Part shown: in pieces, positions 11,372 through 23,426 of the stretch
Layout: every line of letters begins with the position of its first letter
Numbering within the stretch: the stretch's first letter is position 1
Assembly: GCF_904849725.1 (NCBI RefSeq)
Contig: NC_058524.1
Coordinates: 506,772,263 to 506,836,262 of the forward strand
DNA from: Hordeum vulgare subsp. vulgare
Lineage: Eukaryota; Streptophyta; Magnoliopsida; Poales; Poaceae
Direction of reading: 5' to 3'
DNA: 64,000 bases
Made by a program: the position numbers and the translations under genes
Notes under the pieces: model-generated
The model's database searches: none
The model's input: only the letters and a program-made list of their open reading frames with translations
What the model was told of the DNA's origin: nothing

Positions 11372-12472
11372 TGTTGGAAATATGCCCTAGAGGCAATAAT
11401 AAATTAGTTATTATTATATTTCTTAGTTCATGATAATCGTTTATTATCCATGCTATAATTGTATTGATTGGAAACACAATACTTGTGTGGATACATAGGC
11501 AAAACACTGTCCCTAGTAAGCCTCTAGTTGACTAGCTCGTTGATCAAAGATGGTCAAGGTTTCCTGGCCATAGGCAAGTGTTGTCACTTGATAACGGGAT
11601 CACATCATTAGGAGAATCATGTCATGGACTAGACCCAAACTAATAGACGTAGCATGTTGATCGTGTCATTTTGTTGCTACTGTTTTCTGCGTGTCAAGTA
11701 TTTGTTCCTATGACCATGAGATCATATAACTCACGGACACCGGAGGAATGCTTTGTGTGTATCAAACGTCGCAACGTAACTGGGTGACTATAAAGATGCT
11801 CTACAGGTATCTCCAAAGGTGTTCATTGAGTTAGTATGGATCGAGACTGGGATTTGTCACTCCGTGTGACGGAGAGGTATCTCGGGGCCCACTCGGTAAT
11901 ACAACATCACACACAAGCCTTGCAAGCAATGTAACTTAGTGTAAGTCCAACCCCTTGAGGGTCCCTTGGACCCCATGGCAAGGTCCCCCTCCCTCCTCCT
12001 ATATATATGGAGCAATTAGGGCTGATTTGAGACGACTTTCTCACGGCTGCCCGACCACATACCTCCATAGTTTTTCCTCTAGATCGCGTTTCTGCGAAGC
12101 TCGGGCGGAGCCCTGCTGAGACAAGATCATCACCAACCTCCGGAGCGCCGTCACGCTGCCGGAGAACTCTTCTACCTCTCCGTCTCTCTTGCTGGATCAA
12201 GAAGGCCGAGATCATCGTCGAGCTGTACGTGTGCTGAACGCGGAGGTGCCGTCCGTTCGGTACTAGATCGTGGGACTGATCGCGGGATTGTTCGCGGGGC
12301 GGATCGAGGGACGTGAGGACGTTCCACTACATCAACCGCGTTCTCTAACGCTTCTGCTGTACGATCTACAAGGGTACGTAGATCACTCATCCCCTCTCGT
12401 AGATGGACATCACCATGATAGGTCTTCGTGCGCGTAGGAAAATTTTTGTTTCCCATGCGACGTTCCCCAACA
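11372..12472 (+). repeat. Angela-type 5' LTR with internal deletion
   Basis: It matches 17450-19269 up to about 11947 (...CTTAGTGTAAGT), then jumps to CCAACCCCTTGAGGG, equivalent to about 18747 in the 3' LTR. About 720 bases of U3 are missing, including the G-run region and the ORF-like 18321-18755 segment. A TATATATA box (about 11999-12006) and the R/U5 part remain. The ORFs 11907-12215 and 12172-12618 on the opposite strand recur in the 3' LTR and are LTR shadows. Confidence 0.93.
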
Positions 12473-12473
12473 C

Positions 12474-12487
12474 TGGCATCATGAGCT
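12474..12487 (+). promoter_or_regulatory. Degenerate primer-binding site
   Basis: TGGCATCATGAGCT follows the 5' LTR by one base. The copia initiator-Met site is TGGTATCAGAGC; this copy departs at the fourth base and carries an extra base, so priming may be weak. Confidence 0.75.
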
Positions 12488-15400
12488 AGGTTCATGCGTA
12501 GATGTCTTCTCGAGTAGAACACAAAAGTTTTTGTGGGCGGTGATGTGCGTTTTGCTGCCCTCCTTAGTCTTTTCTTGATTCCGCGGTATTGTTGGATTGA
12601 AGCGGCTTGGACCGACATTACTCGTACGCTTACGAGAGACTGGTTTCATCGTTACGAGTAACCCCCTTTGCTCAAAGATGACTGGCAAGTGACAGTTTCT
12701 CCAACTTTAGTTGAATCGGATTTGACCGAGGAGGTCCTTGGATGAGGTTAAATAGCAACTCATATATCTCCGTTGTGGTGTTTGCATAAGTAAGATGCGA
12801 TCCTACTAGATACCCTTGGTCACCACGTAAAACATGCAACAACAAAATTAGAGGACGTCTAATTTGTTTTTGCAGGGTATGCTTGTGATGTGATATGGCC
12901 AACGATGTGATGTGATATATTGGATGTATGAGATGATCATGTTGTAATAGAAATATCGACTTGCACGTCGATGGTACGGCAACCGGCAGGAGCCATAGGG
13001 TTGTCTTTATACTAACGTTTGTGCTTGCAGATGCGTTTACTATTTTGCTAGGATGTAGCTTTGGTAGTAATAGCATGAGTAGCACGACAACCCCGATGGC
13101 AACACGTTGATGGATGATCATGGTGTGGCGCCGGTGACAAGAAGATCGTGCCGGTGCTTTGGTGATGGAGATCAAGAAGCACGTGATGATGGCCATATCA
13201 TGTCACTTATGAATTGCATGTGATGTTAATCCCTTTATGCACCTTATTTTGCTTAGAACGACGGTAGCATTATGAGGTGATCTCTCACTAAAATTTCAAG
13301 ACGAAATTGTGTTCTCCCCGACTGTGCACCGTTGCTACAGTTCGTCGTTTCGAGACACCACATGATGATCGGGTGTGATAGACTCAACGTTCACATACAA
13401 CGGGTGCAAAACAGTTGCGCACGCGGAACACTCGGGTTAAGCTTGACGAGCCTAGCATGTGCAGACATGGCCTCGGAACACATGAGACCGAAAGGTCGAG
13501 CATGAATCGTATAGTTGATATGATCAGCATAGAGATGCTTACCACTGAAACTATTCTCGACTCACGTGATGATCGGACTTGAGATAGTGGATTTGGATCA
13601 TGTACCACTCAAATGACTAGAGAGATGTACTTTTTGAGTGGGAGTTCTTAAGTAATATGATTAATTGAACTAATTGTCATGAACATAGTCTAATGGTCTT
13701 TGCGAATCACGATGTAGCTTGCGCTATAGCTCTACTGTTTTTATATGTTCCTAGAGAAAATTTGGTTGAAAGTTGATAGTAGCAGACTTTGCAGACTAAG
13801 TCTGTAAAACCGAGGATTGTCCTCGTTGCTGCACAGAAGGCTTATGTCCTTAATGCACCACTCGGTGTGCTGCACCTCGAGCGTCGTCTGTGGATGCTGT
13901 GAACATCCGACATACACGTTTCTGATGACTACACGATAGTTCAGTACAAAATACTTGATGGCTTAGTAGCAAGGCGCCGAAAACGTTTTAAAACGTCACG
14001 GAACATAAGTGATGTTCTAAAGAGATGAAATTGCGATTTCATGCTTGTGCCCTTGTTAAGAGGTACGAGACCTCCAACAAGATTCTTTGTCCACAAAGTA
14101 AAGGAGAAAAGCTCAATCATTGAGCGTGTGCTCAGATTGTCTGAGTACGACAATCACTTGAATCAAGTGTGAGTTAATCTTCCAGATAAGATAGTGATGG
14201 TTCTCAAAAGTCACTGCCACCAAGCTGTGAGGGCTTCGTGATGAACTATAACATATCAAGGATAGATACAATGATCCTTGAGCGATTCGCGATGTTTGAC
14301 ACTGCGAAAGTAGAAATCAAGAAGGAGCATCAATAGTTGATGGTTTGTAAAACCACTAAGTTTCAAGAAAGGCAAGGGCTAGAAGGGATACTTCGTGAAA
14401 CGGCAAAACAATTGCTGCACTAATGAAGAGACCCAAGATTAAACCCAAACCCGAGACTAAGTGCTTCTGTAATGAGGGGAACAGTCACTGAGGCGGAGCA
14501 ACTCTAGATACTTGGTAGATAAGAAGGCTGGCAAAAGTCGAAAGAAGTGTATTTGATATACACGATGTTGATGTGTACTTTACTAGTACTCCTAGTAGCA
14601 TGAGGGTATTGGATACCGGTTCGGTTGCTAAGTGATTAGTAACACAAAATGTAAGCTACGGCATAAACGGAGACTAGCTAAAGGCGAGGTGACGATACGT
14701 GTTGGAAGTGTTTCCAAGGTTGATATGATCGAACGTCGCACGCTCCCTCTACCATCGGGATTGGTGTTAAACCTAAATAATCGTTATTTGGTGCTTGCGT
14801 TAAGCATGAACATGATTGGATCATGTTTATTGCAATACGATTATTCATTTAAAGAGAATAATGGTTACTCTATTTTCTTGAATAATCACCTTCAATGGTT
14901 TATTGAATCTCGATCGTAGTGTTACACATGTTCATGATATTGGTGCCAAAAGATACGAGTTGATGATGATAGTACCACTTACTTGTGGCACTGCCGCTTG
15001 AGTCATGTTGGTATAAATTGCATGAACAGGCTCCATGCTGATGGATCTTTATACTCACTTGTTTTTGAATCACTAGTGACATGCAAGTCATACCACATGA
15101 GCAAGGCCTTGTTTTCATTGAGATGAAACAAGATAGTAACTTATTGGAAGTGATACATTTTGATGTATGCAGTCCAATGGGTGCTAAGGCACGCAGTGGA
15201 TATCATTATGTTCTCACTTCACTGACGATTTGAGTAGATACAAAAGTATTCACTTAATGAATCACAAGTCTGAAATATTGAATAGTTCAATTCCATTTCA
15301 GAGTGAAGTTCGTCGTAACAAGAGGATAAACTGTCTACGATATGATCATGGAAATGAATATCTGAGTTACGAGTTTTGGTACGCAGTTAAGACAATGTAG

Positions 15401-17435
15401 AAATTGTTTCGCAGTTCATGCCACCTGGAACATCATAGTGTGATGATGTGTCTGAACGTCATAGCCACGCACTATTTGGTATGGTGCATACTATGATGTC
15501 TCTTATCGAATTACCACTATCGTTTATGGGTTATGCATTAGAGACAACCGCACTCACTTTAAATAGGGCACCGCGTATTTCCGTTGAGATGACACAGTAT
15601 AGACTGAGGTTTAGAGAAATCTAAACTGTCGTTTCTTGAAAGTTTGGGGCTTCGACACTTATGTGAAAAGGTTTCAGTCTGATAAGCTCGAACCCAAAGC
15701 GGATAAATGCATCTTCATAGGATATCCAAAATAGTTGGGTACATCTCCTATCTCAGATCCAAAAGCAAAGTGTTTGTTTCTAGAAACGGATCCTTTCTCG
15801 AGGAAAAGTTTCTCTCGAAAGAATTGAGTGGGAGAGTGGTAGAACTTGATGAGGTTATTGAACCATCACTTCAACCAGTGTGTAGCAGGGCGCAGGAAGT
15901 TGTTCCTGTGGCGCCTACACCAATTGAAGTGGAAGCTGATGATGGTGATCATTGAGCTTCGAATCAAGTTACTACAAACCTCGTAGGTCGACAAGGTCGC
16001 GTACTGCTGCAGAGTAGTACGGTAACCCTGTCTTGGAGGTCATGTTGTTGAGCAAGAGTGAACCTGCGAGTTATGGAGAAAGCGATGGTGGGCCCAGATT
16101 CCGACAAATGGCTGGAAGCCATGAAATCCGGGAGAGGATCCATGTGTGAAAACAAAGTGTAGACTTTGGTAGAACTACTTGATGGTCATAGGACTATTGA
16201 GTAAAATGGATCTTTAAAAGAAGACAGACGATGATGGTGATAAATCACTATTAAGAAAAGCTCGACTTGTTGCAAAGATGTTTTCGACAAGATCAAAAAG
16301 TTGACTATGATGAGACTTTCTCACTCGTAGCGATGCTAAAGGTCTGTTAGAATTATGTTAGTTGTTGATGCATTATTTATGAAATATTGCACGTAGGATG
16401 TCAAAACATTGTTTTCTCGACGGTTTCCTTGAGCAAACATTGTATGCGATACAACCAGAAGGTTTTGTCGACCCTAAAGATACTAGCAAGTATGCAAGCT
16501 CCAGTGATCCTTCAATGGACTGGTGCAAGCATCTCGGAGTTGGAATATACACTTTGATGAGATGATCAAAGATTTTGGGTTTGTACAAGGTTTATGAGAA
16601 ACTTGTATTTCCAAAGAAGTGAGTGGGAGCACTATAGAATTTCTGATAAGTATATGTGGTTGACATATTGTGGATCAGAAGTAATGTAGAATTTCTTTAA
16701 AATATACAAGGTTGTTTGAAAGGAGTTTTCAAAGGAATACCTGGATTGAGCTACTTGAACGTTGAGCATCAAAGATCTATGGAGATAGATCGAAAGCGCT
16801 TAATGGAAGTTTCAACAATATGCATGCCTTGACAAGTTTTTGAATGAGTTCAAAATAGATCAGCAAAGAAGGAGTTCTTGGTTGCGTTGTGAGGTGTGAA
16901 TTTGAGTAAGACTCAAAACCCGACCCCGGCAGAATAAAGAGAATAGACGAAGGTCGTCTTCTATGCCTTAGCCATAGAATCTAAAGTATGCCATGCTGTG
17001 TACCGCACCTGATGTGTGCCTTGACTCAAAGTATGTTGAGAGGTACAGAGAGTGTTCCATGATTGAATCACTAGCAGCGGTCAAAATTTATCCTTAGTAA
17101 CTAATGGACTAAGGAATTTTTCTCGATTATGGAGGTGGTGAAAGAGTTCGTTGTAAAGGTTTACGTCGATGCAAGCTTTGACACTAATCCGAATAACTAT
17201 GAGTAGTGAAACGGATTTGTATAGTAGACTAGATATTTGGAGCATTTCCGAATAGCACGTAGTAGCAGCATCTATAAGATGACATAAATATTTGTAAAGA
17301 ACGCACGGATCTGAAAGTTTCAGAACCGTTGACTAAAACCTCTCTCACGAGCAAGACGTGATCAGACCCCATAACTATATGGGTGTTGGATTCGTTGGAA
17401 TCACATGGTGATATGAACTAGATTATTGACTCTAG
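12488..17435 (+). pseudogene. Degenerate BARE/Angela gag-pol internal region
   Basis: The plus strand follows the order of a BARE-type polyprotein but is broken by stops and indels throughout. Recognisable islands are a pol-linker island (15707-15955) reading KVFVSRNGSFLEEKFLSKEL then VEVEADDGD; an RT island near 16200-16480 with KWIFK and QPEGFVDPKDTSKY in shifting frames; and an RNase H island near 17160-17220. The first 1.3 kb resembles the long untranslated leader of this family. The longest plus-strand ORF is 95 codons (14632-14919). No part can make an enzyme, so this copy must have been mobilised in trans, unless it decayed after insertion. The similar LTRs argue for the former. Confidence 0.85.
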
Positions 17436-17449
17436 TGCAAGTGGGAGAC
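17436..17449 (+). promoter_or_regulatory. Polypurine tract of the Angela-type element
   Basis: GTGCAAGTGGGAGAC lies directly before the 3' LTR start TGTTGG at 17450, the normal position of the plus-strand primer in BARE/Angela elements. Confidence 0.85.
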
Positions 17450-19269
17450 TGTTGGAAATATGCCCTAGAGGCAATAATAAATTACTTATTATTATATTTC
17501 TTAATTCATGATAATCGTTTATTATCCATGCTATAATTGTATTGATTGGAAACACAATACTTGTGTGGATACATAGACAAAACACTATCCCTAGTAAGCC
17601 TCTAGTTGACTAGCTCGTTGATCAAAGATGGTCAAGGTTCACTGGCCATAGGCAAGTGTTGTCACTTGATAACGGGATCACATCATTAGGAGAATCATGT
17701 GATGGACTAGACCCAAACTAATAGACGTAGCATGTTGATCGTGTCATTTTGTTGCTACTGTTTTCTGCGTGTCAAGTATTTGTTCCTATGACCATGAGAT
17801 CATATAACTCACGGACACCGGAGGAATGCTTTGTGTGTATCAAACGTCGCAACGTAACTGGGTGACTATAAAGATGCTCTACAGGTATCTCCGAAGGTGT
17901 TCGTTGAGTTAGTATGGATCGAGACTGGGATTTGTCACTCCGTGTGACGGAGAGGTATCTCGGGGCCCACTCGGTAATACAACATCACACACAAGCCTTG
18001 CAAGCAATGTAACTTAGTGTAAGTTGCGGGATCTTGTATTACGGAACGAGTAAAGAGACTTGCCGGTAAACGAGATTGAAATAGGTATGCGGATACTGAC
18101 GATCGAATCTCGGGCAAGTAACATACCGAAGGACAAAAGGAATGACATACGGGATTATACGAATCCTTGGCACTGAGGTTCAAACGATAAGATCTTCGTA
18201 GAATATGTAGGATCCAATATGGGCATCCAGGTCCCGCTATTGGATATTGACCGAGGAGTCTCTCGGGTCATGTCTACATAGTTCTCGAACCCGCAGGGTC
18301 TGCACACTTAAGGTTCGACGTTGTTTTATGCGTATTTGAGTTATATGGTTGGTTACCGAATGTTGTTCGGAGTCCCGGATGAGATCACGGACGTCACGAG
18401 GGTTTCCGGAATGGTCCGGAAACGAAGATTGATATATAGGATGACCTCATTTGATTACCGAAAGGTTTTCGGAGTTACCGGGAATGTGCCGGGAATGACG
18501 AATGGGTTCCGGGAGTTCACCGGGGGGGGGGGGGCAACCCACCCCGGGGAAGCCCATAGGCTTTGGGGAGACACACCAGCCCTTAGTGGGCTGGTGGGAC
18601 AGCCCCAAGGGGGCCTATGCGCCAAGAAAAGGAAATCAAAGGAAAAGAAAAAAAAGAGGGAGGAAGTGGGAAGGGAGGGGGACTCCTCCCACCAAACCAA
18701 GTCCAACTCGGTTTGGGGGGGAGTCCTCCCCCCCTTGGCTCGGCCGACCCCTTGAGGGTCCCTTGGACCCCAAGGCAAGGTCCCCCTCCCTCCTCCTATA
18801 TATATTGAGCAATTAGGGCTGATTTGAGACGACTTTCTCACGGCTGCCCGACCACATACCTCCATAGTTTTTCCTCTAGATCGCGTTTCTACGGAGCTCG
18901 GGCAGAGCCCTGCTGAGACAAGATCATCACCAACCTCCGGAGCGCCGTCACGCTGCCGGAGAACTCTTCTACCTCTCCGTCTCTCTTGCTGGATCAAGAA
19001 GGCCGAGATCATCGTCGAGCTGTACGTGTGCTGAACGCGGAGGTGCCGTCCGTTCGGTACTAGATCGTGGGACTGATCGCGGGATTGTTCGCGGGGCGGA
19101 TCGAGGGACGTGAGGACGTTCCACTACATCAACCGCGTTCTCTAACGCTTCTGCTGTACGATCTATAAGGGTACGTAGATCACTCATCCCCTCTCGTAGA
19201 TGGACATCACCATGATAGGTCTTCGTGCGCGTAGGAAATTTTTTGTTTCCCATGCGACGTTCCCCAACA
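17450..19269 (+). repeat. Angela-type 3' LTR, full length
   Basis: Starts TGTTGGAAATATGCCC and ends CGTTCCCCAACA; followed by the duplication TGCAT. It keeps the 720-base segment absent from the 5' LTR, which includes a 12-base G-run (about 18523-18534) and GGG/CCC-rich DNA up to the TATATATA box near 18798-18805. ORFs here (18321-18755, 18455-19012, 18969-19274) follow from composition and also appear in other copies of this LTR. Confidence 0.93.
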
Positions 19270-19783
19270 TGCATGCACTACACACACGATCTTTCTCAAA
19301 AGAGACATTGGTTAGTCCAAGGATGTGATTACCTTTTAAGAGATCTTGAAGATTTCTCAATGCGACATGGGCTAGCCGGCGATGCCATAGCCACCCCTTG
19401 TGAGCCTTGGCCATTAGACAAGTTGTCGGGAAAGTGCTCTCTTTTGAGAAATCAACCGTGTAAAGGTTGCCATCCAACTCTCCAACAAAAGCCACTTCGA
19501 TAGTGTCTCTCTTAATGACTTTCACATCCGTTAATCCAAATAGTGTATCATAACCCACGGAACCCAATTGGCAAACAAAAAGCAAATGGTATTTAAGGGG
19601 TTGGACAAGCATGAAATTTGCAAGGGACATGTCGTTTGTGATAGCCACCTTGCCCAATCCGAGTACCTCCCCTTTTGATCCTCCACCGAACACAATGCTC
19701 ATAAATGGTTGAATAGCTTCCATGAAATCAAAAATCAATTTGCCATCTCCGGTCATATGGTTGGTGCATCCACTATCGATCAC
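19270..19783 (-). pseudogene. Copia protease and GAG-pre-integrase, 5' side of split Pol
   Basis: The minus-strand ORF 19184-19783 opens with IDSGCTNHMTG, the aspartic protease active-site DSG box that cleaves the polyprotein. KYHLLFVCQLGSVGYD and a GELDGNLYTVDF strand follow, then the pre-integrase zinc-binding segment WLWHRRLAHVALRNLQDLLKG...RVCSAC. The second Cys pair ends at the TGCAT duplication, beyond which the frame runs into the Angela LTR as an artificial tail. The chain resumes at 11366 with AGKQH. Protease Asp and zinc-finger His/Cys residues look intact. Confidence 0.9.
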
Positions 19784-20963
19784 CCATTTTACTTCACCAG
19801 AGAAGGCAACCTACACACAATTTATGACTTGGTTAGAGGCACCCATTTTACAATGGTACCTCTCAAGTTAGTCACAAGGGTCTTAGGGACCCAAAGAGCA
19901 TAGAACTGAGATGCATTACGAGGGCCAACAAATTTAGCATAAACCTCTCCATCCTTTGTTTTGCGAAGTACATAGGATGGATGCATGAACTCTTTTGGCT
20001 TGTTCAGAGTGGGTACGCCCCTAGTGGCCTTCCCACTCTCCACCTTTACTTTCTCCTAGTGTCCTTTTTATACAAAGGGTGGTGCACTTTAGAGGAGACA
20101 TATTTTTCTTGCTTGTGCTTGGGTCAAACTCGAGCCCTTCCTTCGCAAACACCTCATTGTGTTGGCTCAAAATCTCATTAAGATTCTTTTGTCCTTGTGC
20201 ACCTGTCATGAGTCCTTCTCTAGTTGTGCCTTTAGGAAACGGTTATCCTCAAGAATAGATGCTAGGTCACCACTAGAGTTAGTAGTACAAGTAAACCTTG
20301 GCTAGAGTTTCAAGATAAGTAACTTTGATCGTCTCAAAGCTCTTTGTAAGAAGAGTGAGCTCCTCTTCCTTAGCCTTGAGTGACATGGATAAAAGTTCAC
20401 AATCCTTAGAGAGATAAGCATGAGATTTCACAAGCTTACTTTTCTCATTCATCAACTCCTTGCACGAGTTCTTAGCCTTTTCCAAGGAGGCAAGATTGTT
20501 AGCAGGATTATCAAAGTTTGCACCAATTTTTAAGCATAGTTCATCATTTTGTGCTTCCTCATATTGGACTTCCCGCTCAAGGATTTTGTTCTTTTCCTTT
20601 TCCTTGGTGATGAGGGTTTCGAGTTCCTTAATGGTATTGGTGTGTTTACTCACCATCTCCATAAGCATACGAAACATAGTGAGCTTCTTTCCTTTAAGGG
20701 AGCACATGAGCTTATTTATTTTAGCAAGAATAGGATCATCTATATCGTCATCATCATAGTTATCCTCCGCATCAAGATACTCATCACAAGGAATAGACAA
20801 TAAAAGGGGATATTTGAGCATAGAGTTACCTTAACCTTGTCACGAGAGTTTTGGTCCTCTCCTTCTTCTATGACGGCCTTTGCCATGAAGCACTTGTGAG
20901 CGTTTCCCTTGTAGTCTTTCATATAGTTGTAGGCAACAACATCACCACTCTTGTTGACTAACC
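19784..20963 (-). pseudogene. Sirevirus-type gag, coiled-coil C-terminal half
   Basis: Gag forms the virus-like particle. ORF 20279-20821 (180 codons) begins with an acidic DAEDNYDDDDIDDP patch and then has long heptad-like segments: KELETLITKEKEKNKILERE, KNSCKELMNEKSKLV, SLKAKEEELTLLTKS. These predict a coiled coil, as in the large gags of Sireviruses. Nearer the protease, 20021-20209 (GAQGQKNLNEILSQ) and 19822-20043 (FMHPSYVLRKTKDGEVYAKF, VPKTLVTN) continue in other frames. At least three frame changes break it. ORFs on the plus strand at 20460-20803 are shadows. Confidence 0.8.
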
Positions 20964-21197
20964 TCAAGGTGTTTTGTGAATCTTGAGATACTCCGGCAAC
21001 CCCACCAACATCTTATGTATCGGATTCTTCATGAGCAACCATTGCTTTCCCATCTCTCCTCTTGAGCTTGAGTTCATAGGGTTTGACAAATTTTTCTTTG
21101 CAAAGGTCTTGGGAAACCTTGGTTTATCTTCTCTCTTCTCATAAGCGCAATCGTTGGAGAAGTTGTTGGTTTCCTCACAGTTGTAGCATTTTCTCAC
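20964..21197 (-). pseudogene. Gag zinc knuckle with a His to Asn change
   Basis: The minus strand encodes RKCYNCEETNNFSNDCAYEK. This is a CCHC zinc knuckle (C-x2-C-x4-H-x4-C) used to bind genomic RNA, but the His position reads Asn (CAC/CAT to AAC type change). A basic stretch KREDKPRFPKTFAKKN follows, as in Sirevirus and other copia gags. The loss of the zinc ligand would weaken RNA packaging; this is inference from the motif. Confidence 0.8.
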
Positions 21198-21206
21198 CTT
21201 CTTCTT

Positions 21207-22088
21207 CTAGAATCTTCCCTTGAATTTTCCTGCACTAAACTTCTTTACAAAGGGGGAAATGTCTTCATATGATGGGCTCTCATCAGAGTCAATCTCATCA
21301 CCATCTTCATCATCATCATCATCATCATCTTCTTCTTTTTCTTCTTCACTTTGCTCTTCCTCACATACATGCTTGGCCTTCAAAGCAAGATTGATCTTTG
21401 ATGTTGAGGTGCCATGCATGGCAAGATGTTTTGTAGCATTTGCCTTTGACTCTTCGAATAGCTGGAAAGTGGATATGATGTCATCCGAAGTCATTTCCTT
21501 GAACCCATGATGTTGTCTTATATCCCACACCATTTGGTGATTATATGGAGCAAGGGCATGAAGTAGCTTGTCCACAAGAAATCTCTTGGTCAAGTTGAAT
21601 CCATATTGTGTCTTGTCACAGTCACAAGACTCAATGTCGGCGATGAGAGTCATGAGCCTCTCTAGAAGCTGCTTGGGGGATTCACCTTTTTCCATACAAA
21701 AGTTTTGCAATTGCCCTTGGCAATTTCATACAGAGCAAGCCAGAGGGTGGAGGTACCAGTCTTGGTCCTTACAATGTTGTCCCATAGTTCCTTGGCACTT
21801 GTGATGTGTATGTAAGGTCTTCGTTGCTTATCATTCATGCCTTTTCTTATGCACATCATTGCGGTATCGTTGAGATGCTTTTCATAAGTTTCTCTTGGAG
21901 TGAGATTCTTTGGGTCGACAGGGTGGTAGGCATGCTCTAGAATGTCCAACATTTCATCATTGGCGTACCTAAGATGCTCCTCCTTTTTCTTAGAAAGAGC
22001 TCGTTCGAGACCTCAGAAGTGAAGGACTTGACTTCCATGGAAGTCGCGCCCTTATCCTTTGGATCCGCAACAAGGGGAGTCCCATCGG
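21207..22088 (-). pseudogene. Sirevirus-type gag, N-terminal UBN2-like half
   Basis: Two overlapping ORFs (21662-21952 and 21207-21710) read RETYEKHLNDTAMMCIRKGM, SAKELWDNIVRTKTGTSTLW, then GESPKQLLERLMTLIADIE and RFLVDKLLHALAPYNHQMV. This is the gag-polypeptide (UBN2) pattern of copia elements. A long acidic run of Asp/Glu follows at about 21300-21345. A frameshift lies near 21700, and another near 21990 before EMLDILEHAYHPVDP, where an extra T breaks a KKKEE segment. The N-terminus is cut at 22089 by the CACTA insertion; the leader resumes at 26144. Confidence 0.85.
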
Positions 22089-22091
22089 GGT

Positions 22092-22540
22092 CACTACAAC
22101 AGGACAAACCTTTGGTAACACCATCTTGTGTTACTACAGGCCCAAAAGTGTGTTACTAGGTGAGAGAGTAACACATTTTGAAATGTGTTCCATTATCCCG
22201 TGTTACTAAGTGATGTCAACTGTTACACATAGTAATTGTTACCATATGTTAAAAATAGTGTTACAGTTAAAGTATAGTAACATGCATATTATGTGTTAGT
22301 AAACACACTCGTAACACATTTTTATAGTTATAGTAACACCCAGAGTAACACATTTGCACATACGTACAACATTGGTGGTAACATGTTTTTCTAACTCTAG
22401 TAACACAAGCGATACACATCAACTAATAACATAATATCGACCTATTATAACACTATGAATTATAGTTGTTAAGTACTGGAGTAACAAAATTTTGTAACTA
22501 TGGTAACACTATTATATCAATATTGTAACATAATTGGTGT
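22092..22540. repeat. CACTA left subterminal repeat region
   Basis: Starting with the terminal CACTACAAC, the motif GTAACAC/GTGTTAC occurs roughly every 15-30 bases in both orientations, for example near 22109, 22128, 22149, 22168, 22200, 22219, 22258, 22310 and 22342. The matching right region is 25860-26140. Confidence 0.88.
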
Positions 22541-23051
22541 ACTTTTTTATTATTAATCACAAAATTCAGTACCCCTTTTATGGAATATAAATTTATTTAA
22601 TAAACTGATGCAATTGCGCAAGTGCTTGACCATTTTATCATTATGCCGGCAACATAAAAATGGTATAGAAATAGAAGCACAACACACATAGAAATCCCCA
22701 ATATGAAGATACTGATTAAGAATATACAAGTGTATGATACATATGTATTACAATAAATATATCATTCATATCATTTTTAGCATAGAAAACACAACTATGA
22801 AGAATATTACACCATAGAATTTGCATCAACTGGACGAAAGAAAAAGATCTTTTGGATTATATTACATTTTTCAATCTATGAATGTAAACTACGACTATTG
22901 GTAGATAAAATCTTTAGATTTTATTTGCTTCCGCATCCAAGAATTCAACTGTAACTCAATTATCCTTCTCTCGAATCTGTAAAAAAATTGCACGTTAGAT
23001 ATATGTGATTAAATGCACACAAATATGATTTCAGAATGTTGAAGAGAAGAT
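22541..23051. other. AT-rich CACTA interior, no gene seen
   Basis: The segment is AT-rich, without a recognisable domain or repeat partner. It separates the subterminal repeats from the exon-like ORF. Confidence 0.4.
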
Positions 23052-23426
23052 TTAACTTACAAAAGCTGAAGGCCATGCAATCAAGAAGTTAATGATGTCT
23101 GCATAACTCATTGTTTGTTGTGGAGTAGAGTTAAGAATTAATACTACAGAGAAACACTTATTCACCTGCACGCAAGCCAATGTTTCACCAAATAATGGTA
23201 CAAGCAGGAGTATTCCATTAAAAAGATTTATCATGAACAACATATTATGTTTGACAGTGTAGTAACTAGTCTTGCAGTACCTATTTCTAACCTCAAGTTT
23301 CTTTGTGAAGGACCTACCATTATCATGAACACCATATTTGTTCATATCCTTCCCTGTTAGAAAGCAAACACGTTGCAACATAAAGTAAAAAAGCAATATA
23401 GAAGGTGTGACTTCAGATACAAGCAT
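23052..23426 (-). pseudogene. Unidentified exon-like ORF inside the CACTA
   Basis: I do not recognise the 124-codon product. Two sub-segments look like exons. One reads GKDMNKYGVHDNGRSFTKKL. The other, about 23070-23173, is bounded by a TTGCGTGCAG acceptor and a GTAAGT donor and reads VNKCFSVVLILNSTPQQTMS then YADIINFLIAWPSAF. The hydrophobic peptide between them is probably intron read-through. The strand is the same as for the captured nitrobindin and eL8 pieces, so it may be a third captured fragment or a relic of the CACTA's own gene. Confidence 0.35.

Larger units (their letters stand above)
11372..19269 (+). mobile_element. Angela/BARE-type Ty1/copia retrotransposon, nested
   Basis: Plus-strand element bounded by TGTTGGAAATATGCCC and ...CGACGTTCCCCAACA, with a perfect 5-bp target duplication TGCAT (11367-11371 and 19270-19274). 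The LTR start is the hallmark of the Triticeae BARE/Angela family. The 5' LTR is shortened to about 1.1 kb by an internal deletion; the 3' LTR is about 1.8 kb. By eye, the first 210 LTR bases differ at about six positions, so insertion is fairly recent. The internal 5 kb is a heavily degenerate BARE-type gag-pol with no ORF above 100 codons on the plus strand. It sits in the Sirevirus integrase zinc-finger codons and ends that gene. Confidence 0.93.

Noticed and set aside
18321..19012. ORFs of 144 and 185 codons as genes
   Set aside because: They lie in GC-rich Angela LTR sequence, overlap each other on opposite strands, and part recurs in the other LTR.
23052..23426. Class III or ascorbate peroxidase fragment (from SYADI)
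   Set aside because: The five-residue resemblance is too short and the surrounding residues do not fit the peroxidase family.
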